Shown here piece by piece: positions 27,806 to 37,394 of a DNA stretch of 64,000 nt. A program made the position numbers and the translations under genes. Position 1 is the stretch's first letter. Each line of letters opens with the position of its first letter. Source of the DNA: Persicirhabdus sediminis (GTDB lineage: Bacteria > Verrucomicrobiota > Verrucomicrobiia > Verrucomicrobiales > Akkermansiaceae); contig NZ_JAENIM010000009.1 in NCBI RefSeq assembly GCF_016595495.1, positions 62,001 to 126,000 of the forward strand, written 5' to 3'. The notes beneath the pieces were generated by a model. The model did not search any database, had not been told where the DNA came from, and was given only the letters and a program-made list of their open reading frames with translations.

Positions 27806-29119
27806 ATGTCTAACCATTTCCCAACGATCAATAAAATCCAGTACGAAGGACCAAAAACTCGCAATCCACTCGCATTTCGTCACTACAATCCAGATGAAGT
27901 TGTTGGAGAAAAAACCATGCGTGAACACCTCCGCTTTGGCGCCGCATACTGGCACGTGATGCGCAACGAACTATCAGATCCATTTGGCGCAGGCACTTCA
28001 GTCACTCCATGGGATGACAAAAGCGAATCTCTGAAAAATGCACTCAATCGCATTCCCGTTTTCTTTGAGTTCCTCGAAAAATGCCAGATCGACTACTACT
28101 GTTTCCACGACCGTGACATCTCACCTGAAGGTGCCACCCTGCAGGAAACTCACGATAACCTAGCCTGCATCACCGACGAGCTCGCCAAATATCAAAATCA
28201 GACAGGTAAAAAACTCCTCTGGGGCACAGCCTGCCTATTCAGCCATCCACGTTACGCACAGGGCGCAGCTACTTCACCTAACGCTGATGTTTTTGCCTAC
28301 AGCGCAAGCATGATCAAACACGCGCTGGAAGCCACTCACAAACTCGGTGGTGAAGGATACACATTCTGGGGGGGCCGCGAAGGCTACGGCAGCCTGATCA
28401 ATACCGATATGAAGCGCGAACTCGACCACCTCGCTGCCATGCTTCACCTCGCCGTGGATCATGCTAAAAAAATCGGCTTCACTGGACAATTCTACATCGA
28501 ACCAAAACCACGTGAACCGTCTACTCACCAGTACGACTCAGATGCCGCAGCTTGCCTCAACTTCCTGCGTGAATACAAGCTGCTAGACCACTTTAAGCTC
28601 AACCTAGAAACCAACCACGCAACACTGGCTGGCCATACGATGGAGCACGAAATGGAAGTTGCGATCAATTCTAACGCGCTAGGATCTATCGACGCTAACC
28701 GCGGTGACGAACTCCTCGGCTGGGACACCGACCAATTCCCGACTAACATCTACGGTTGTACTCAAGTCATGCTTCGCCTGCTGAAAATGGGCGGATTCAC
28801 CACTGGCGGACTGAACTTCGATGCCAAGCGTCGTCGTGAATCACACCAACCAGATGACCTATTCCACGCCCACGTCGGCGGCATGGACGCCTTCGCTCGC
28901 GCACTCAAGATTTCCCACGCGATCATCGCAGACGGCCGCATGGATGAATTTGTTTCATCCCGCTACAGCAGCTTCGATCAGGGTATTGGTTCAGATATCG
29001 AATCTGGCAAAGTCGACTTGGAAAAACTCAATGACTACGCGCTCGGCATTGATGCGCCAATTCTTAACAGCGGTCGCCAAGAGATGCTAGAAAACTTGCT
29101 CAACGATTACATCGTCTAA
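27806..29119 (+). CDS. xylA: Xylose isomerase
   Basis: 437 residues from the ATG at 27806; the frame opens 69 bases earlier but homologues begin near this Met. The catalytic His lies in [13 protein letters not shown], and the metal ligands are in [29 protein letters not shown] and [18 protein letters not shown]. This is the class II xylose isomerase layout. It converts D-xylose to D-xylulose in the cytoplasm. First gene of the xylose operon, divergent from a PAS-AraC regulator, and followed by a terminator that probably partly separates it from xylB. Confidence 0.96.
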   Translation: MSNHFPTINKIQYEGPKTRNPLAFRHYNPDEVVGEKTMREHLRFGAAYWHVMRNELSDPFGAGTSVTPWDDKSESLKNALNRIPVFFEFLEKCQIDYYCFHDRDISPEGATLQETHDNLACITDELAKYQNQTGKKLLWGTACLFSHPRYAQGAATSPNADVFAYSASMIKHALEATHKLGGEGYTFWGGREGYGSLINTDMKRELDHLAAMLHLAVDHAKKIGFTGQFYIEPKPREPSTHQYDSDAAACLNFLREYKLLDHFKLNLETNHATLAGHTMEHEMEVAINSNALGSIDANRGDELLGWDTDQFPTNIYGCTQVMLRLLKMGGFTTGGLNFDAKRRRESHQPDDLFHAHVGGMDAFARALKISHAIIADGRMDEFVSSRYSSFDQGIGSDIESGKVDLEKLNDYALGIDAPILNSGRQEMLENLLNDYIV

Positions 29120-29134
29120 TTTTAGACCATTACC

Positions 29135-29170
29135 AAGCCTACTTATCCAGCTGGATGGGTAGGCTTTTTT
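29135..29170 (+). terminator. Intrinsic terminator between xylA and xylB
   Basis: Outer stem AAGCCTA/TAGGCTT enclosing the palindrome ATCCAGCTGGAT, followed by TTTTTT. It lies 15 bases after xylA and 28 bases before xylB, so it may reduce downstream expression or be read through. Confidence 0.75.
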
Positions 29171-29197
29171 GTAAATTTAATAACAATACCATCAGCC

Positions 29198-30754
29198 ATG
29201 ATCACACTAGGATTAGACGCCTCCACTCAGAGCCTATCAGCTCTCATCATCGACACCTCAAAGGGAACTATTATAGCTGATCACAGCGTGTCATTTGGCC
29301 GCGATCTAGCAAAATACAAATCCCCAGCTGGTTTCATCCCCGGCGGCAAAGATGGCGAGATCCACGCCGACCCACGCATGTGGTTAGATGCCCTCGACAT
29401 GCTCATGGCTAAACTCCAATCCTCAGGCATTGATGTCAGCACCATCGATGCCGTTAGTGGCTCAGGCCAACAACACGCAACCGTCTATCTCGCTGAAAAA
29501 TTCCACCAAACAATCAGCCAGCTAGATAGCTCACAAAACCTATCCAGCCAACTGGACGACTGCTTCTCCCGCCAAACATCCCCTATCTGGATGGACAACT
29601 CGACCGCCAAAGAGTGCGCCGAGATGGCCGACGCTATCGGTAGCCAACAAGAAGTGTGCAAACGCACCGGCTCTATCATGATCGAGCGATTTTCAGCGGC
29701 TCAGATTCGCCGCTTTGCCAAGCTCGACCCCGCTGGCTGGCAAAATACCAACACCGTGCACCTTTGTAGTTCATTCCTAGCTTCCGTGATTAGCGGAAAA
29801 TCAGTTGCCATTGACCACGGCGACGGCGCAGGAATGAACCTGATGAACCTGCAATCACTCAGCTGGGATGACAAAGTTGTTAGCGCCTGTGCTCCCGAGC
29901 TAGCAGAGAAGCTGCCATCACTAGCACCGTCAGCTACAGTGGCTGGCAACATCGCCCCGTACTTTGTTGAAAAGTATGGTTTCAAGGCGGAATGCAAAAG
30001 TATCTTATGGACTGGCGATAACCCTAGCAGCCTCGTCGGCATGGGCGCGGCTGGTGCTGGAAAAATGGTCATCTCGCTAGGCACTAGCGATACCCTATTC
30101 GCAGCTATGCCCGAGCCAGTCACCGATCCAGATGGCTATGGTCACGTATTTGGTAACCCGCTCGGTGGCTACATGAGCCTGATCTGCTTCCGCAATGGAT
30201 CACTTGCTAGAGAGGCGCTCAAAGAGCTACTCGCCGCCAGCTGGGAAGATTTTGCAGCCGCAGGAAAAGCTGAACGCATGGGCCCAGATGGATTCTCTGC
30301 GCCATTTTTCATGGAGGAAATCACCCCGCTAACACGCGCTCCACACACTCAATGTTACGGCAATGTGGATGAGGAAAAACTAAGTAAGTTAGAAAAAATA
30401 CGCTTCCTGCTCGACGGCCAGTTCATAAATATGAAATATCGAGCAGCTTGGCTCGGTATTGATCCGGATGAAATCTATCTTACAGGTGGCGCCGCACAAA
30501 ACGACGGCATCGCCCAAACTGTAGCGGACATCTTCCAAATCCAATCCAGCCGACTACAGGTAAATAACTCAGCCGCGCTGGGAGCTAGCCTCAGAGCAGC
30601 TCACGCCTGTGGGATTTCTATCCAATCATTAGAAAGTGATTTCTGTAAATCCTCAGCTGGCAGCGAACGCTCACCGCAAACAATTTCACCTGAGTCACAG
30701 CTAAAATCAAAACAACTCTACCAATCCCTAATCAACAACATCAAACAAGACTAA
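29198..30754 (+). CDS. xylB: Xylulokinase, eukaryote-type FGGY kinase
   Basis: 518 residues of the FGGY sugar kinase family. LGLDASTQSLSALIID is the N-terminal phosphate motif; AVSGSGQQHATVYL, SPIWMDNST, DHGDGAGMNLMNL and ISLGTSDTLFA follow in order. The blocks SGSGQQH, PIWMDNST and DGAGMNLM are those of animal and plant xylulokinases rather than E. coli XylB. With xylA upstream, phosphorylation of D-xylulose is the likely role. It ends 3 bases before the next gene. Confidence 0.92.
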   Translation: MITLGLDASTQSLSALIIDTSKGTIIADHSVSFGRDLAKYKSPAGFIPGGKDGEIHADPRMWLDALDMLMAKLQSSGIDVSTIDAVSGSGQQHATVYLAEKFHQTISQLDSSQNLSSQLDDCFSRQTSPIWMDNSTAKECAEMADAIGSQQEVCKRTGSIMIERFSAAQIRRFAKLDPAGWQNTNTVHLCSSFLASVISGKSVAIDHGDGAGMNLMNLQSLSWDDKVVSACAPELAEKLPSLAPSATVAGNIAPYFVEKYGFKAECKSILWTGDNPSSLVGMGAAGAGKMVISLGTSDTLFAAMPEPVTDPDGYGHVFGNPLGGYMSLICFRNGSLAREALKELLAASWEDFAAAGKAERMGPDGFSAPFFMEEITPLTRAPHTQCYGNVDEEKLSKLEKIRFLLDGQFINMKYRAAWLGIDPDEIYLTGGAAQNDGIAQTVADIFQIQSSRLQVNNSAALGASLRAAHACGISIQSLESDFCKSSAGSERSPQTISPESQLKSKQLYQSLINNIKQD

Positions 30755-30757
30755 CTC

Positions 30758-31804
30758 ATGGCAAGAAAACTAACACTATTCACTGGGCAATGGGCAGACC
30801 TGCCAATTGCTGAGCTGCTCCCAAAAATTAAAGAAATGGGTTACGACGGTGTCGAACTCGCCTGTTGGGGCGACCACTTCGATGTCCAACGCGCACTTAC
30901 AGAAGACGACTACTGCAGTAATCTCTGGCAACTCATCGAGCAAAATGGCCTCGATTGTTTTGCCATCTCAGCACACCTCGTTGGCCAAGCCGTGTGCGAC
31001 CTCATTGACGAAAGGCATCAAGCAATTTTGCCTGACCACGTATGGGGTGATGGTGAGCCTGAAGGTGTTCGCCAGCGCGCCGCCGAAGAAATTAAAGATA
31101 CCGCCAGAGCTGCTAGAAAGTTTTTTGATGCCGCCCCGTTCACCCCAAAAGGAGGTCGCCCGCCAGCGGTTGTCAATGGTTTCACTGGTTCATCTATCTG
31201 GCACGCTCTCTACGCGTTCCCACCTACCAGCCAGGAATTTTTGCAAAAGGGATTTGATGATTTTGCCGCCCGCTTCCTGCCTATCCTCGATGTTTTCGAA
31301 GAACTGGATGTCAACTTTGCCTTAGAAGTTCACCCAACAGAAATCGCTTTCGACATCGCTTCAGCTCAACGATCGTTAGAAGCTGTTAACTTCCACAAAC
31401 GCTTCGGCTTCAACTACGACCCGAGCCACCTCGGCTACCAAGGCGTCGACTACGTGAAGTTCATCCACCAATTCTCAGATCGACTCTATCACGCTCACAT
31501 GAAAGATGCGTGGTGGGGCCACGGAGACGGCACCGTTGGTGTCTTTGGTGGACATACCGACTTTGCTGATAGCCGCCGTTTCTGGGATTTCCGCTCAGTT
31601 GGACGTGGTGACGTCAACTTTGAAGAAATCATCGTCGCCCTCAATGACGTCGGCTACGAAGGCCCTCTATCAGTCGAATGGGAAGACGCACGCATGGACC
31701 GTGTACACGGCGCTACCGAGAGTGCTGCATTCGTCAGAAAGTTAGACTTTCCGCGCAATACTGACGCCAGCTTCGACGCAGCCTTTGACAACGACAATCA
31801 ATAA
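30758..31804 (+). CDS. Sugar phosphate isomerase/epimerase (TIM barrel)
   Basis: 348 residues of the AP-endonuclease-2-like TIM-barrel family. It opens with a sugar-isomerase pattern ([22 protein letters not shown]). Metal ligands are expected in [10 protein letters not shown] (Glu), [14 protein letters not shown] (Asp/His), [10 protein letters not shown] (His) and [12 protein letters not shown] (Glu). Related proteins epimerise or isomerise keto-sugars. It is translationally coupled with xylB (3-base gap) and the oxidoreductase gene (4-base gap), so it acts on a pentose or related sugar taken up with xylose. The exact reaction is unknown. Confidence 0.85.
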   Translation: MARKLTLFTGQWADLPIAELLPKIKEMGYDGVELACWGDHFDVQRALTEDDYCSNLWQLIEQNGLDCFAISAHLVGQAVCDLIDERHQAILPDHVWGDGEPEGVRQRAAEEIKDTARAARKFFDAAPFTPKGGRPPAVVNGFTGSSIWHALYAFPPTSQEFLQKGFDDFAARFLPILDVFEELDVNFALEVHPTEIAFDIASAQRSLEAVNFHKRFGFNYDPSHLGYQGVDYVKFIHQFSDRLYHAHMKDAWWGHGDGTVGVFGGHTDFADSRRFWDFRSVGRGDVNFEEIIVALNDVGYEGPLSVEWEDARMDRVHGATESAAFVRKLDFPRNTDASFDAAFDNDNQ

Positions 31805-31808
31805 TAAC

Positions 31809-32972
31809 ATGAGCTCAAATAGAAAAATTCGCATGGGCATGGTTGGCGGTGGCCAAGGTGCATTCATCGGTGCCGTCCACCGAATCGCTGCAGCCATCGA
31901 CCAACAGATTGAACTTGTCTGCGGTGCTTTCAGCTCAGACGCTGAGCGCTCGCTAGCTTCAGGCCTTGAGTTCTTCCTGCCAGCTGAACGTTGCTACGCC
32001 AGCTACCAGGAAATGATGGAAAAAGAAGCCGCGCTACCAGCTGACCAGCGCATGGACTTTGTAGCTATCGTCACACCTAACCACGTTCATTTTCCAGCTG
32101 CCAAATCCGCCCTCGAAGCTGGTTTTCATGTGCTATCAGACAAGCCTGCAACCCTCGATCTAGCGGAAGCAAAAGAGCTCAGTAAGATAGTAGAAAAAAC
32201 CGGTCTACTCTACGGGCTAACACATAATTACACCGGCTACCCGATGGTCAAACAGGCCAAAGAAATGGTCGCGGCTGGTGAGTTAGGCAAAATCCGCAAG
32301 ATCGTTGTTGAATACCCACAGGGGTGGTTAGCGACTAAGTTAGAAGACAGCGGACAAAAACAAGCCGCCTGGCGAACCGACCCGAAACGCTCAGGTGCAG
32401 CTGGCTGTATTGGAGACATTGGCACTCATGCCGAGAACCTAGCAGAATACATCTCAGGACTGAAAATCTCCGAACTAGCAGCTGACCTAAGCTCATTTGT
32501 TGACGGCCGCTTACTTGATGACGACGGCAATATTTTGCTTCGTTTTGACAATGGAGCCAAGGGAGTACTGCATGCTTCACAGATCTCAGTAGGCGAGGAA
32601 AACAACCTCAACATCAGAGTTTACGGTGAAAAAGGCGGGCTCGAATGGCACCAATACGAGCCCAATACATTGCTCGTCAAATGGCTCGATCAGCCGACGC
32701 AGGTATACCGCACAGGTAATGCTTATCTCGGCGAAGCCGCCCAACTTAACAGCCGCACACCATCCTCACATCCAGAGGGCTACCTCGAAGCATTTGCTAA
32801 TGTGTATCGTAACTTTGCCGATCACATCCGCTGTCTGCTAGATGGCTCGCAGCCTAGCGCTCATGTGCTAGACTACCCTAGCATCGCCGACGGCGTGCGC
32901 GGCATGGCATTTATCGAAGCCACTGTAGCTAGCTCAAAAAATAACGCAGCCTGGACTGAGCTGGACATCTAG
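31809..32972 (+). CDS. Gfo/Idh/MocA-family NAD(P)-dependent dehydrogenase
   Basis: 387 residues from the ATG at 31809; an in-frame ATG at 31785 inside the previous gene would add eight. The Rossmann motif is MGMVGGGQGAFIGAVHR, followed by the CAIVTPNH-like block FVAIVTPNHVH and the family EKP-type motif as DKPATLDLAEAKEL. The dimerisation sheet follows, with GDIGTHAENLAEYISG. It probably oxidises a sugar or inositol-like compound together with the neighbouring TIM-barrel enzyme. It is the last gene of the xylose operon; a hairpin follows at 33040-33084. Confidence 0.88.
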   Translation: MSSNRKIRMGMVGGGQGAFIGAVHRIAAAIDQQIELVCGAFSSDAERSLASGLEFFLPAERCYASYQEMMEKEAALPADQRMDFVAIVTPNHVHFPAAKSALEAGFHVLSDKPATLDLAEAKELSKIVEKTGLLYGLTHNYTGYPMVKQAKEMVAAGELGKIRKIVVEYPQGWLATKLEDSGQKQAAWRTDPKRSGAAGCIGDIGTHAENLAEYISGLKISELAADLSSFVDGRLLDDDGNILLRFDNGAKGVLHASQISVGEENNLNIRVYGEKGGLEWHQYEPNTLLVKWLDQPTQVYRTGNAYLGEAAQLNSRTPSSHPEGYLEAFANVYRNFADHIRCLLDGSQPSAHVLDYPSIADGVRGMAFIEATVASSKNNAAWTELDI

Positions 32973-33024
32973 CAAAATATAAACAGCCGTATCTATCGAA
33001 AACACCTTTCTGTAGAACTGCATT

Positions 33025-33052
33025 TTGATCTTAATTCACACTGTGCTAGTAT
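33025..33052 (+). promoter_or_regulatory. Predicted sigma70-type promoter for maa inside a terminator arm
   Basis: TTGATC at 33025-33030 and TAGTAT at 33047-33052 with a 16-base spacer. Transcription would start near 33059, inside the loop of the terminator at 33040-33084, giving a leader of about 25 bases that lacks the hairpin's left arm. Confidence 0.5.
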
Positions 33053-33084
33053 GCTTTTGATAAGTAACTAGCACAGTTTTTTTT
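33040..33084 (+). terminator. Intrinsic terminator abutting the maa start codon
   Basis: Perfect 11-bp inverted repeat ACTGTGCTAGT (33040-33050) / ACTAGCACAGT (33067-33077) with a 16-base loop; the T tract at 33077-33084 runs directly into the ATG at 33085. It should end transcription coming from the xylose operon. Confidence 0.75.
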
Positions 33085-33687
33085 ATGCCTACAGAGAAAG
33101 AGAAGATGATTGCAGGTGAGCTCTATCATGGGTTCACAGACGAGCTAAATGCTGACCGTCTACGTGCTCGCGAACTGATGCACGACTACAATACCAGCCC
33201 CTACGGTGACACCACTCGCAAACAAGAAATTCTCAGCGACCTGCTAGCTAGCAGTAACAATGCTCATGTCGAAGCGCCGTTCCGTTGTGATTACGGCTAT
33301 AACATTGAGCTCGGAAAAAATGTCTACATGAACTTCAACTGCGTCATTCTAGACGTCTGCAAAGTTACCATTGGCGACAATGTCATGTTTGCCCCCAATG
33401 TGCAGATTTACACTGCAGCCCATCCATTAGATGCAGAAACTCGTATCAGCGGGCTCGAATTTGGCACCCCTATCAGCATTGGTGATGATACATGGATTGG
33501 CGGCAACTCCGTTGTTTGTCCAGGCGTCAATATCGGCAAACGCTGCGTCATTGGAGCTGGCAGCGTGGTTACCAAAGACATTCCAGACGACTCACTTGCC
33601 GTTGGTAATCCAGCTCGTGTGATTCGCCAAATCGATAATTCAGAAAGGCTACGGAAAATTAACGCATGCATGGATCCGCTGCATTAG
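33085..33687 (+). CDS. maa: Maltose O-acetyltransferase-like enzyme
   Basis: 200 residues, the usual Maa length. The beginning TEKEKMIAGELYHGFTDEL, the block FRCDYGYNIELG, then YTAAHPLD with the catalytic His, WIGGNSVVCPGVNIG, GAGSVVTKDIP and VGNPARVIR follow E. coli Maa almost block for block; the hexapeptide repeats form a left-handed beta-helix. It transfers acetyl from acetyl-CoA to a sugar. The start at 33085 is set by this similarity, although a T8 tract precedes it directly, leaving no room for a Shine-Dalgarno. Confidence 0.93.
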   Translation: MPTEKEKMIAGELYHGFTDELNADRLRARELMHDYNTSPYGDTTRKQEILSDLLASSNNAHVEAPFRCDYGYNIELGKNVYMNFNCVILDVCKVTIGDNVMFAPNVQIYTAAHPLDAETRISGLEFGTPISIGDDTWIGGNSVVCPGVNIGKRCVIGAGSVVTKDIPDDSLAVGNPARVIRQIDNSERLRKINACMDPLH

Positions 33688-33725
33688 AACTTGAAAGCGA
33701 GGGCCATTAATCGCATCTTTGCCTC

Positions 33726-34268
33726 ATGCGCAAAGCCTTGCTTATTTTTTCACTCATTCCATCACTAGCATTTTCTAGTGGTCAGAAGGCGCCACCGGCG
33801 TCGATTTCCTTCCACCTCGAATCCGGCGAAGGTGCCGGAGCTAAGATGGTGCGCGAGGTTGAGACCGTTGTCGGCAAAAAGTGGTTCAGCAACTCACCAT
33901 TTGTCAGCAATGGTAACGTCGCTTCGTTTGCCCCATTTCCAGCCAAAGATGGTACCAGCTTTGGTGTTGTCTTTCAGGTGGATGGCCTCACTGCCAAACG
34001 ATTAGAAGCGCTTACCGGCACCAATATCAACAAGTTGGTCATGCCTGTTGTCAACGGTCAGCCAACTCACGTTTTCCGTATTGATGAAAGCATCAAGGAC
34101 GGTCAACTCGTCGTCTGGAGCGGGGTGACTGAGCGGGAAATCAAAGCCTACGACTTCCATTTCCCTCGCATTGGCCAGTCCAAAGAAGAATGGGAAAAGA
34201 ACGTCAAAAAGCTCAAAAAAGAACTCAAGGAAGCCGAAAAACAACGCAAAAGGCTTGAAAAAGACTAA
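33726..34268 (+). CDS. Unknown exported protein with SecD-P1-like middle part
   Basis: 180 residues. A signal peptide (about residues 1-17) is followed by a domain whose central part (LTAKRLEALTGTNINKLV..., then HVFRIDESIKDGQLVVWSGVTEREI) recalls the P1 head domain of SecD; this is a resemblance in pattern only. The last 35 residues are a highly charged helix rich in Lys and Glu, probably a coiled coil. It is 12 bases upstream of the M23 peptidase gene and likely transcribed with it. Confidence 0.65.
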   Translation: MRKALLIFSLIPSLAFSSGQKAPPASISFHLESGEGAGAKMVREVETVVGKKWFSNSPFVSNGNVASFAPFPAKDGTSFGVVFQVDGLTAKRLEALTGTNINKLVMPVVNGQPTHVFRIDESIKDGQLVVWSGVTEREIKAYDFHFPRIGQSKEEWEKNVKKLKKELKEAEKQRKRLEKD

Positions 34269-34280
34269 CCATTAAGGCTC

Positions 34281-35309
34281 ATGAAATCTCTCACCCTATT
34301 GGCTGCAGCAGCACTGCTCGCCCTAACTCCAACTAGCCAAGCTGGCCCATCTCAGCTGCAACTCCCTACAGCTAACGACGCCATCTTCAGCAGCAATCCT
34401 GAGGACTTCTACATGTACTGCGATCGCTCATTCGAGGGCGTGCAGTCAAAACCCTGGACAGCGGGCAAATATGGGTTCGTTAGAAACATGCGCCGCACCG
34501 CAGAAGGTGTGATCGGCACACGCTTTCACGAAGGCATTGATATCAAACCTCTCAAGCGAGATAGCAATGGCGTTCCGCTAGATATTATCCACCCAATAGA
34601 CAGCGGCAAAGTCGTGCACGTCAATGCCGTTTCCAGCCGCAGCAACTACGGAAAATATATTGTTGTAGAACACCGCTGGCCGTCTGGCACCTACTACAGC
34701 CTCTACGCCCACCTTAATCGCATCGACTGTCAGGTCGGCCAAAAAGTAGACCACAAGTCATCCTTAGGAACATTGGGCTACACTGGCGTGGGCATTAACA
34801 AAACTCGCGCTCACCTGCACCTCGAGCTTTGTGTCATGAGTTCACCTCGCTTTGAGACATGGTACGGGCGTCATTACACTAGCCCTAACCACCACAGCAT
34901 TTATAGCGGGCTCAACTTAGTTGGCATGGACATTGCCGAGCTATACAAACTTCAGCGTAAGCACAGCCAGATAAGCATCCCAGATCTAGTCAGCCGCGAG
35001 ACGATTTACTATAAAATTACCGTCCCTCGTAAAGGTCAGCTAGATATCGTCAAACGCTACCCGTGGTTAGTTAGAGGAAATCATCGCTCCGCTTCAGCCT
35101 CATGGGAAATCTCATTTACTGACTCTGGATTCCCGCTAGCAGTCGAGCCATCTAGCAAGAAAGTCGGAGGCCCTGTGGTGAGCTATGTGCGCCCATCCAA
35201 AACTCACCATTCATACCAGACCAAAAAATACCTAAGCGGATCAGGTTCATCTGCATCAGTTAGCTCGTCTGGCTCACGCTACATCCAGCTGATTACTGGA
35301 GCATTCTAG
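34281..35309 (+). CDS. Exported M23 zinc metallopeptidase
   Basis: 342 residues with a signal peptide ending at about TSQAG (22). The LytM/M23 metal ligands are visible: H83 and D87 in FHEGIDIKP and the HLHLE motif in TRAHLHLELC; YSLYAHLN also matches. Such enzymes cut peptidoglycan cross-bridges or, if inactive, activate amidases; here all ligands are present. A C-terminal region of ~110 residues is Ser-rich and without a known domain. Terminator follows at 35331-35362. Confidence 0.9.
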   Translation: MKSLTLLAAAALLALTPTSQAGPSQLQLPTANDAIFSSNPEDFYMYCDRSFEGVQSKPWTAGKYGFVRNMRRTAEGVIGTRFHEGIDIKPLKRDSNGVPLDIIHPIDSGKVVHVNAVSSRSNYGKYIVVEHRWPSGTYYSLYAHLNRIDCQVGQKVDHKSSLGTLGYTGVGINKTRAHLHLELCVMSSPRFETWYGRHYTSPNHHSIYSGLNLVGMDIAELYKLQRKHSQISIPDLVSRETIYYKITVPRKGQLDIVKRYPWLVRGNHRSASASWEISFTDSGFPLAVEPSSKKVGGPVVSYVRPSKTHHSYQTKKYLSGSGSSASVSSSGSRYIQLITGAF

Positions 35310-35330
35310 CAGCGAGAAAGAATTCACCTA

Positions 35331-35362
35331 TCCCAGCTGGAAATATTCAGCTGGGATTTTTT
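35331..35362 (+). terminator. Intrinsic terminator
   Basis: Stem TCCCAGCTG (35331-35339) / CAGCTGGGA (35348-35356) followed by TTTTTT, 21 bases after the M23 gene. Confidence 0.85.
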
Positions 35363-35388
35363 GTGCCATGCTAAAGACCAAAGGATCT

Positions 35389-37233
35389 CTACTGAGCTGC
35401 TGACTTCCGCATCTCTCTCAATTCTCTAGCATTGCGTAGCCGCCGCTTTTGAATCACATATTTAGACCGTCCATTAGTGACAATGGCTTCTTGAGCGGCG
35501 ATCAATTCTTTACGCCGTCTATTGGCCTCTTCCTGCGTCTTGGAGGAACCATTATAATGAGTCGCTTGCAGCGTTTTGTAATCAGCTAGATAATTCCTAG
35601 CTAGCCCTTTATAGATGACTAACTGGCGGCTATCACTTAAATCAGACTGAACTACCTTCCGCATCAACTTAGCAGACTCATCTAGCAAACCTTGCTCCCA
35701 GTATTTCAGCCCCAAGGTGAAATTTGATAGAACCTGCACGGTCATATCAGAACTATCAGCTAGCTTGACCGGCGGTAGAACGGTCAAGGCCTTGACCAGA
35801 TTCTCAAGCTCAGGTGAATGAGCGCCACCGTCGATTTCCCAGAGTGACTGCAGCTTGTATGCACTTGCTTCGGCATCTGCTGATCGACCATCTAAATAAG
35901 CCGATAGACAGGCACCAATTCCAGCCCAACTGCGGCTCGGCTCCATCACTGCCTCATCCGCAAGCAACTGATTAAAAGCTGCCTCGGCATTAGCAAAATG
36001 TCGGTTTTTTAAGCTAGAATAGGCTTTCTGATAGGCTGCTACAATTCTCTTCGCCTCCTCTTCAGTATTCCCCTCGCCTTCCAGCGCGTTTTCTAACTCG
36101 TCAAAGTCAATGGCTTCTTCTACTGCCTCAGCATCACTTGCGTCATCGTCACTATCGACTAATTGTGAAATGACAAATACAAGCGCCGCTGCACCTAACA
36201 AAGCTCCTCCAGCCAGCTGGATTTTTGGCTGCTTCCACCAGCTATTCGCTTGCCGTCTTCGTCCGCGACCGCGCTTGCGTTTGGGCTTTGAACTAGCAGC
36301 GTCTCTGTCGTCAGCAAAGGCTTCAGCTAACAACTCCTCCATCTCTGCGTAACTAGCAAATCGATCATTAGGATCCATTTCCATAGCTGTATCAATCAGC
36401 TCACAGCATGGTTCACTGAGCCAAGGTGCCACTTCAGCAATTGGCTTGATCGTTTTCTTTGCTTCTAAAACTTCTCTTGTCGATTGCGAGTTTGTGCTGA
36501 TAGGTGGATCACCGGTCAGCGCATGATACAAGCTGGCTCCCAGCGCGTAGATGTCGCTACGAAAATCTTCCTCGCCTTTGACGAGCGCTTCTGGAGGCAC
36601 GTAATATGGAGTCGCCCAGATTTCCTCGGCAGTTGCCTTGCCGCCTTGGGTGACCAATGCCAAACCAAAATCCACGATCTTGACCTGATCGTTAGCGTCA
36701 AAGAGTATATTACCCGGCTTAATATCTCGGTGAATCAACCCCGACTCACGTGCAGCTCGCAGACCCGCAATGGTCTCGCCAGCGACCTGCAGCACCTCGT
36801 GCTCAGGCAGTGCGCCATGCGCAGTCATGCGCTGTTCTAAGCTACCGTTAGGCACCAGCTCCATAGCGATGTAAAAATGCCGCCACGCCATGCCCACGGT
36901 GTAAACACGAACCACGTTAGGATGGCTAATCGCAGCCGTAATCAAAGCCTCGCGCTCAAACTCCTCCATGCGCTTCTCGTCTTTAGAGAGCTCTAGATTG
37001 AGCAACTTAATCGCCACCTCACGCTCCAGCTTGGTATCCCAGGCAGAAAACACCTCGCTCATCCCGCCAATGCCCGAGCGCTTGGTCAGCTCGTAGTGGC
37101 CCAGCTGGCATTTCACCCGTGTATGCTCCGAGCAATGCGGACAAATTACATTGGTAAATGGCACCATTTCGGTGACATCCATTTCTGCTCCACAGCCAAT
37201 ACAGTTATCAATGTCGCGCTCAGAATCACTCAT
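35389..37233 (-). CDS. Ser/Thr protein kinase with N-terminal zinc ribbon and membrane anchor
   Basis: 614 residues. Residues 11-34 hold a CxxC...CxxC ribbon (C11, C14, C31, C34). The Hanks-type kinase domain covers about 48-305, with a glycine loop GIGGMSEVF, Lys76 in VAIKLL, HRD motif at 168-170 (HRDIKPGN) and the DFG motif at 188-190. A Lys/Arg-rich linker precedes one membrane helix (about 340-358). The outer ~250 residues look helical, TPR-like. It probably senses an envelope signal and phosphorylates cytoplasmic proteins. Alone in its transcription unit. Confidence 0.93.
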   Translation of the reverse strand: MSDSERDIDNCIGCGAEMDVTEMVPFTNVICPHCSEHTRVKCQLGHYELTKRSGIGGMSEVFSAWDTKLEREVAIKLLNLELSKDEKRMEEFEREALITAAISHPNVVRVYTVGMAWRHFYIAMELVPNGSLEQRMTAHGALPEHEVLQVAGETIAGLRAARESGLIHRDIKPGNILFDANDQVKIVDFGLALVTQGGKATAEEIWATPYYVPPEALVKGEEDFRSDIYALGASLYHALTGDPPISTNSQSTREVLEAKKTIKPIAEVAPWLSEPCCELIDTAMEMDPNDRFASYAEMEELLAEAFADDRDAASSKPKRKRGRGRRRQANSWWKQPKIQLAGGALLGAAALVFVISQLVDSDDDASDAEAVEEAIDFDELENALEGEGNTEEEAKRIVAAYQKAYSSLKNRHFANAEAAFNQLLADEAVMEPSRSWAGIGACLSAYLDGRSADAEASAYKLQSLWEIDGGAHSPELENLVKALTVLPPVKLADSSDMTVQVLSNFTLGLKYWEQGLLDESAKLMRKVVQSDLSDSRQLVIYKGLARNYLADYKTLQATHYNGSSKTQEEANRRRKELIAAQEAIVTNGRSKYVIQKRRLRNARELREMRKSAAQ

Positions 37234-37394
37234 CTTTACCTATTTCATAAGCAGCTCAGCCAGCCGATGCAACGCATAAAAGAAAATGCTTAGATATCCA
37301 TACTATAAGTCAATGCTATGTTTTTCATCCTAGGCCCCCTATAGCCTACACGAATATCGCTGGTAATTTCATCAAAACGTGCTACCAGATCCGC

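Noticed and set aside
29135-29170. Terminator between xylA and xylB as proof of separate operons
   Set aside because: It is only evidence of partial separation; no good promoter was seen in the 28 bases before xylB, so read-through is equally likely.
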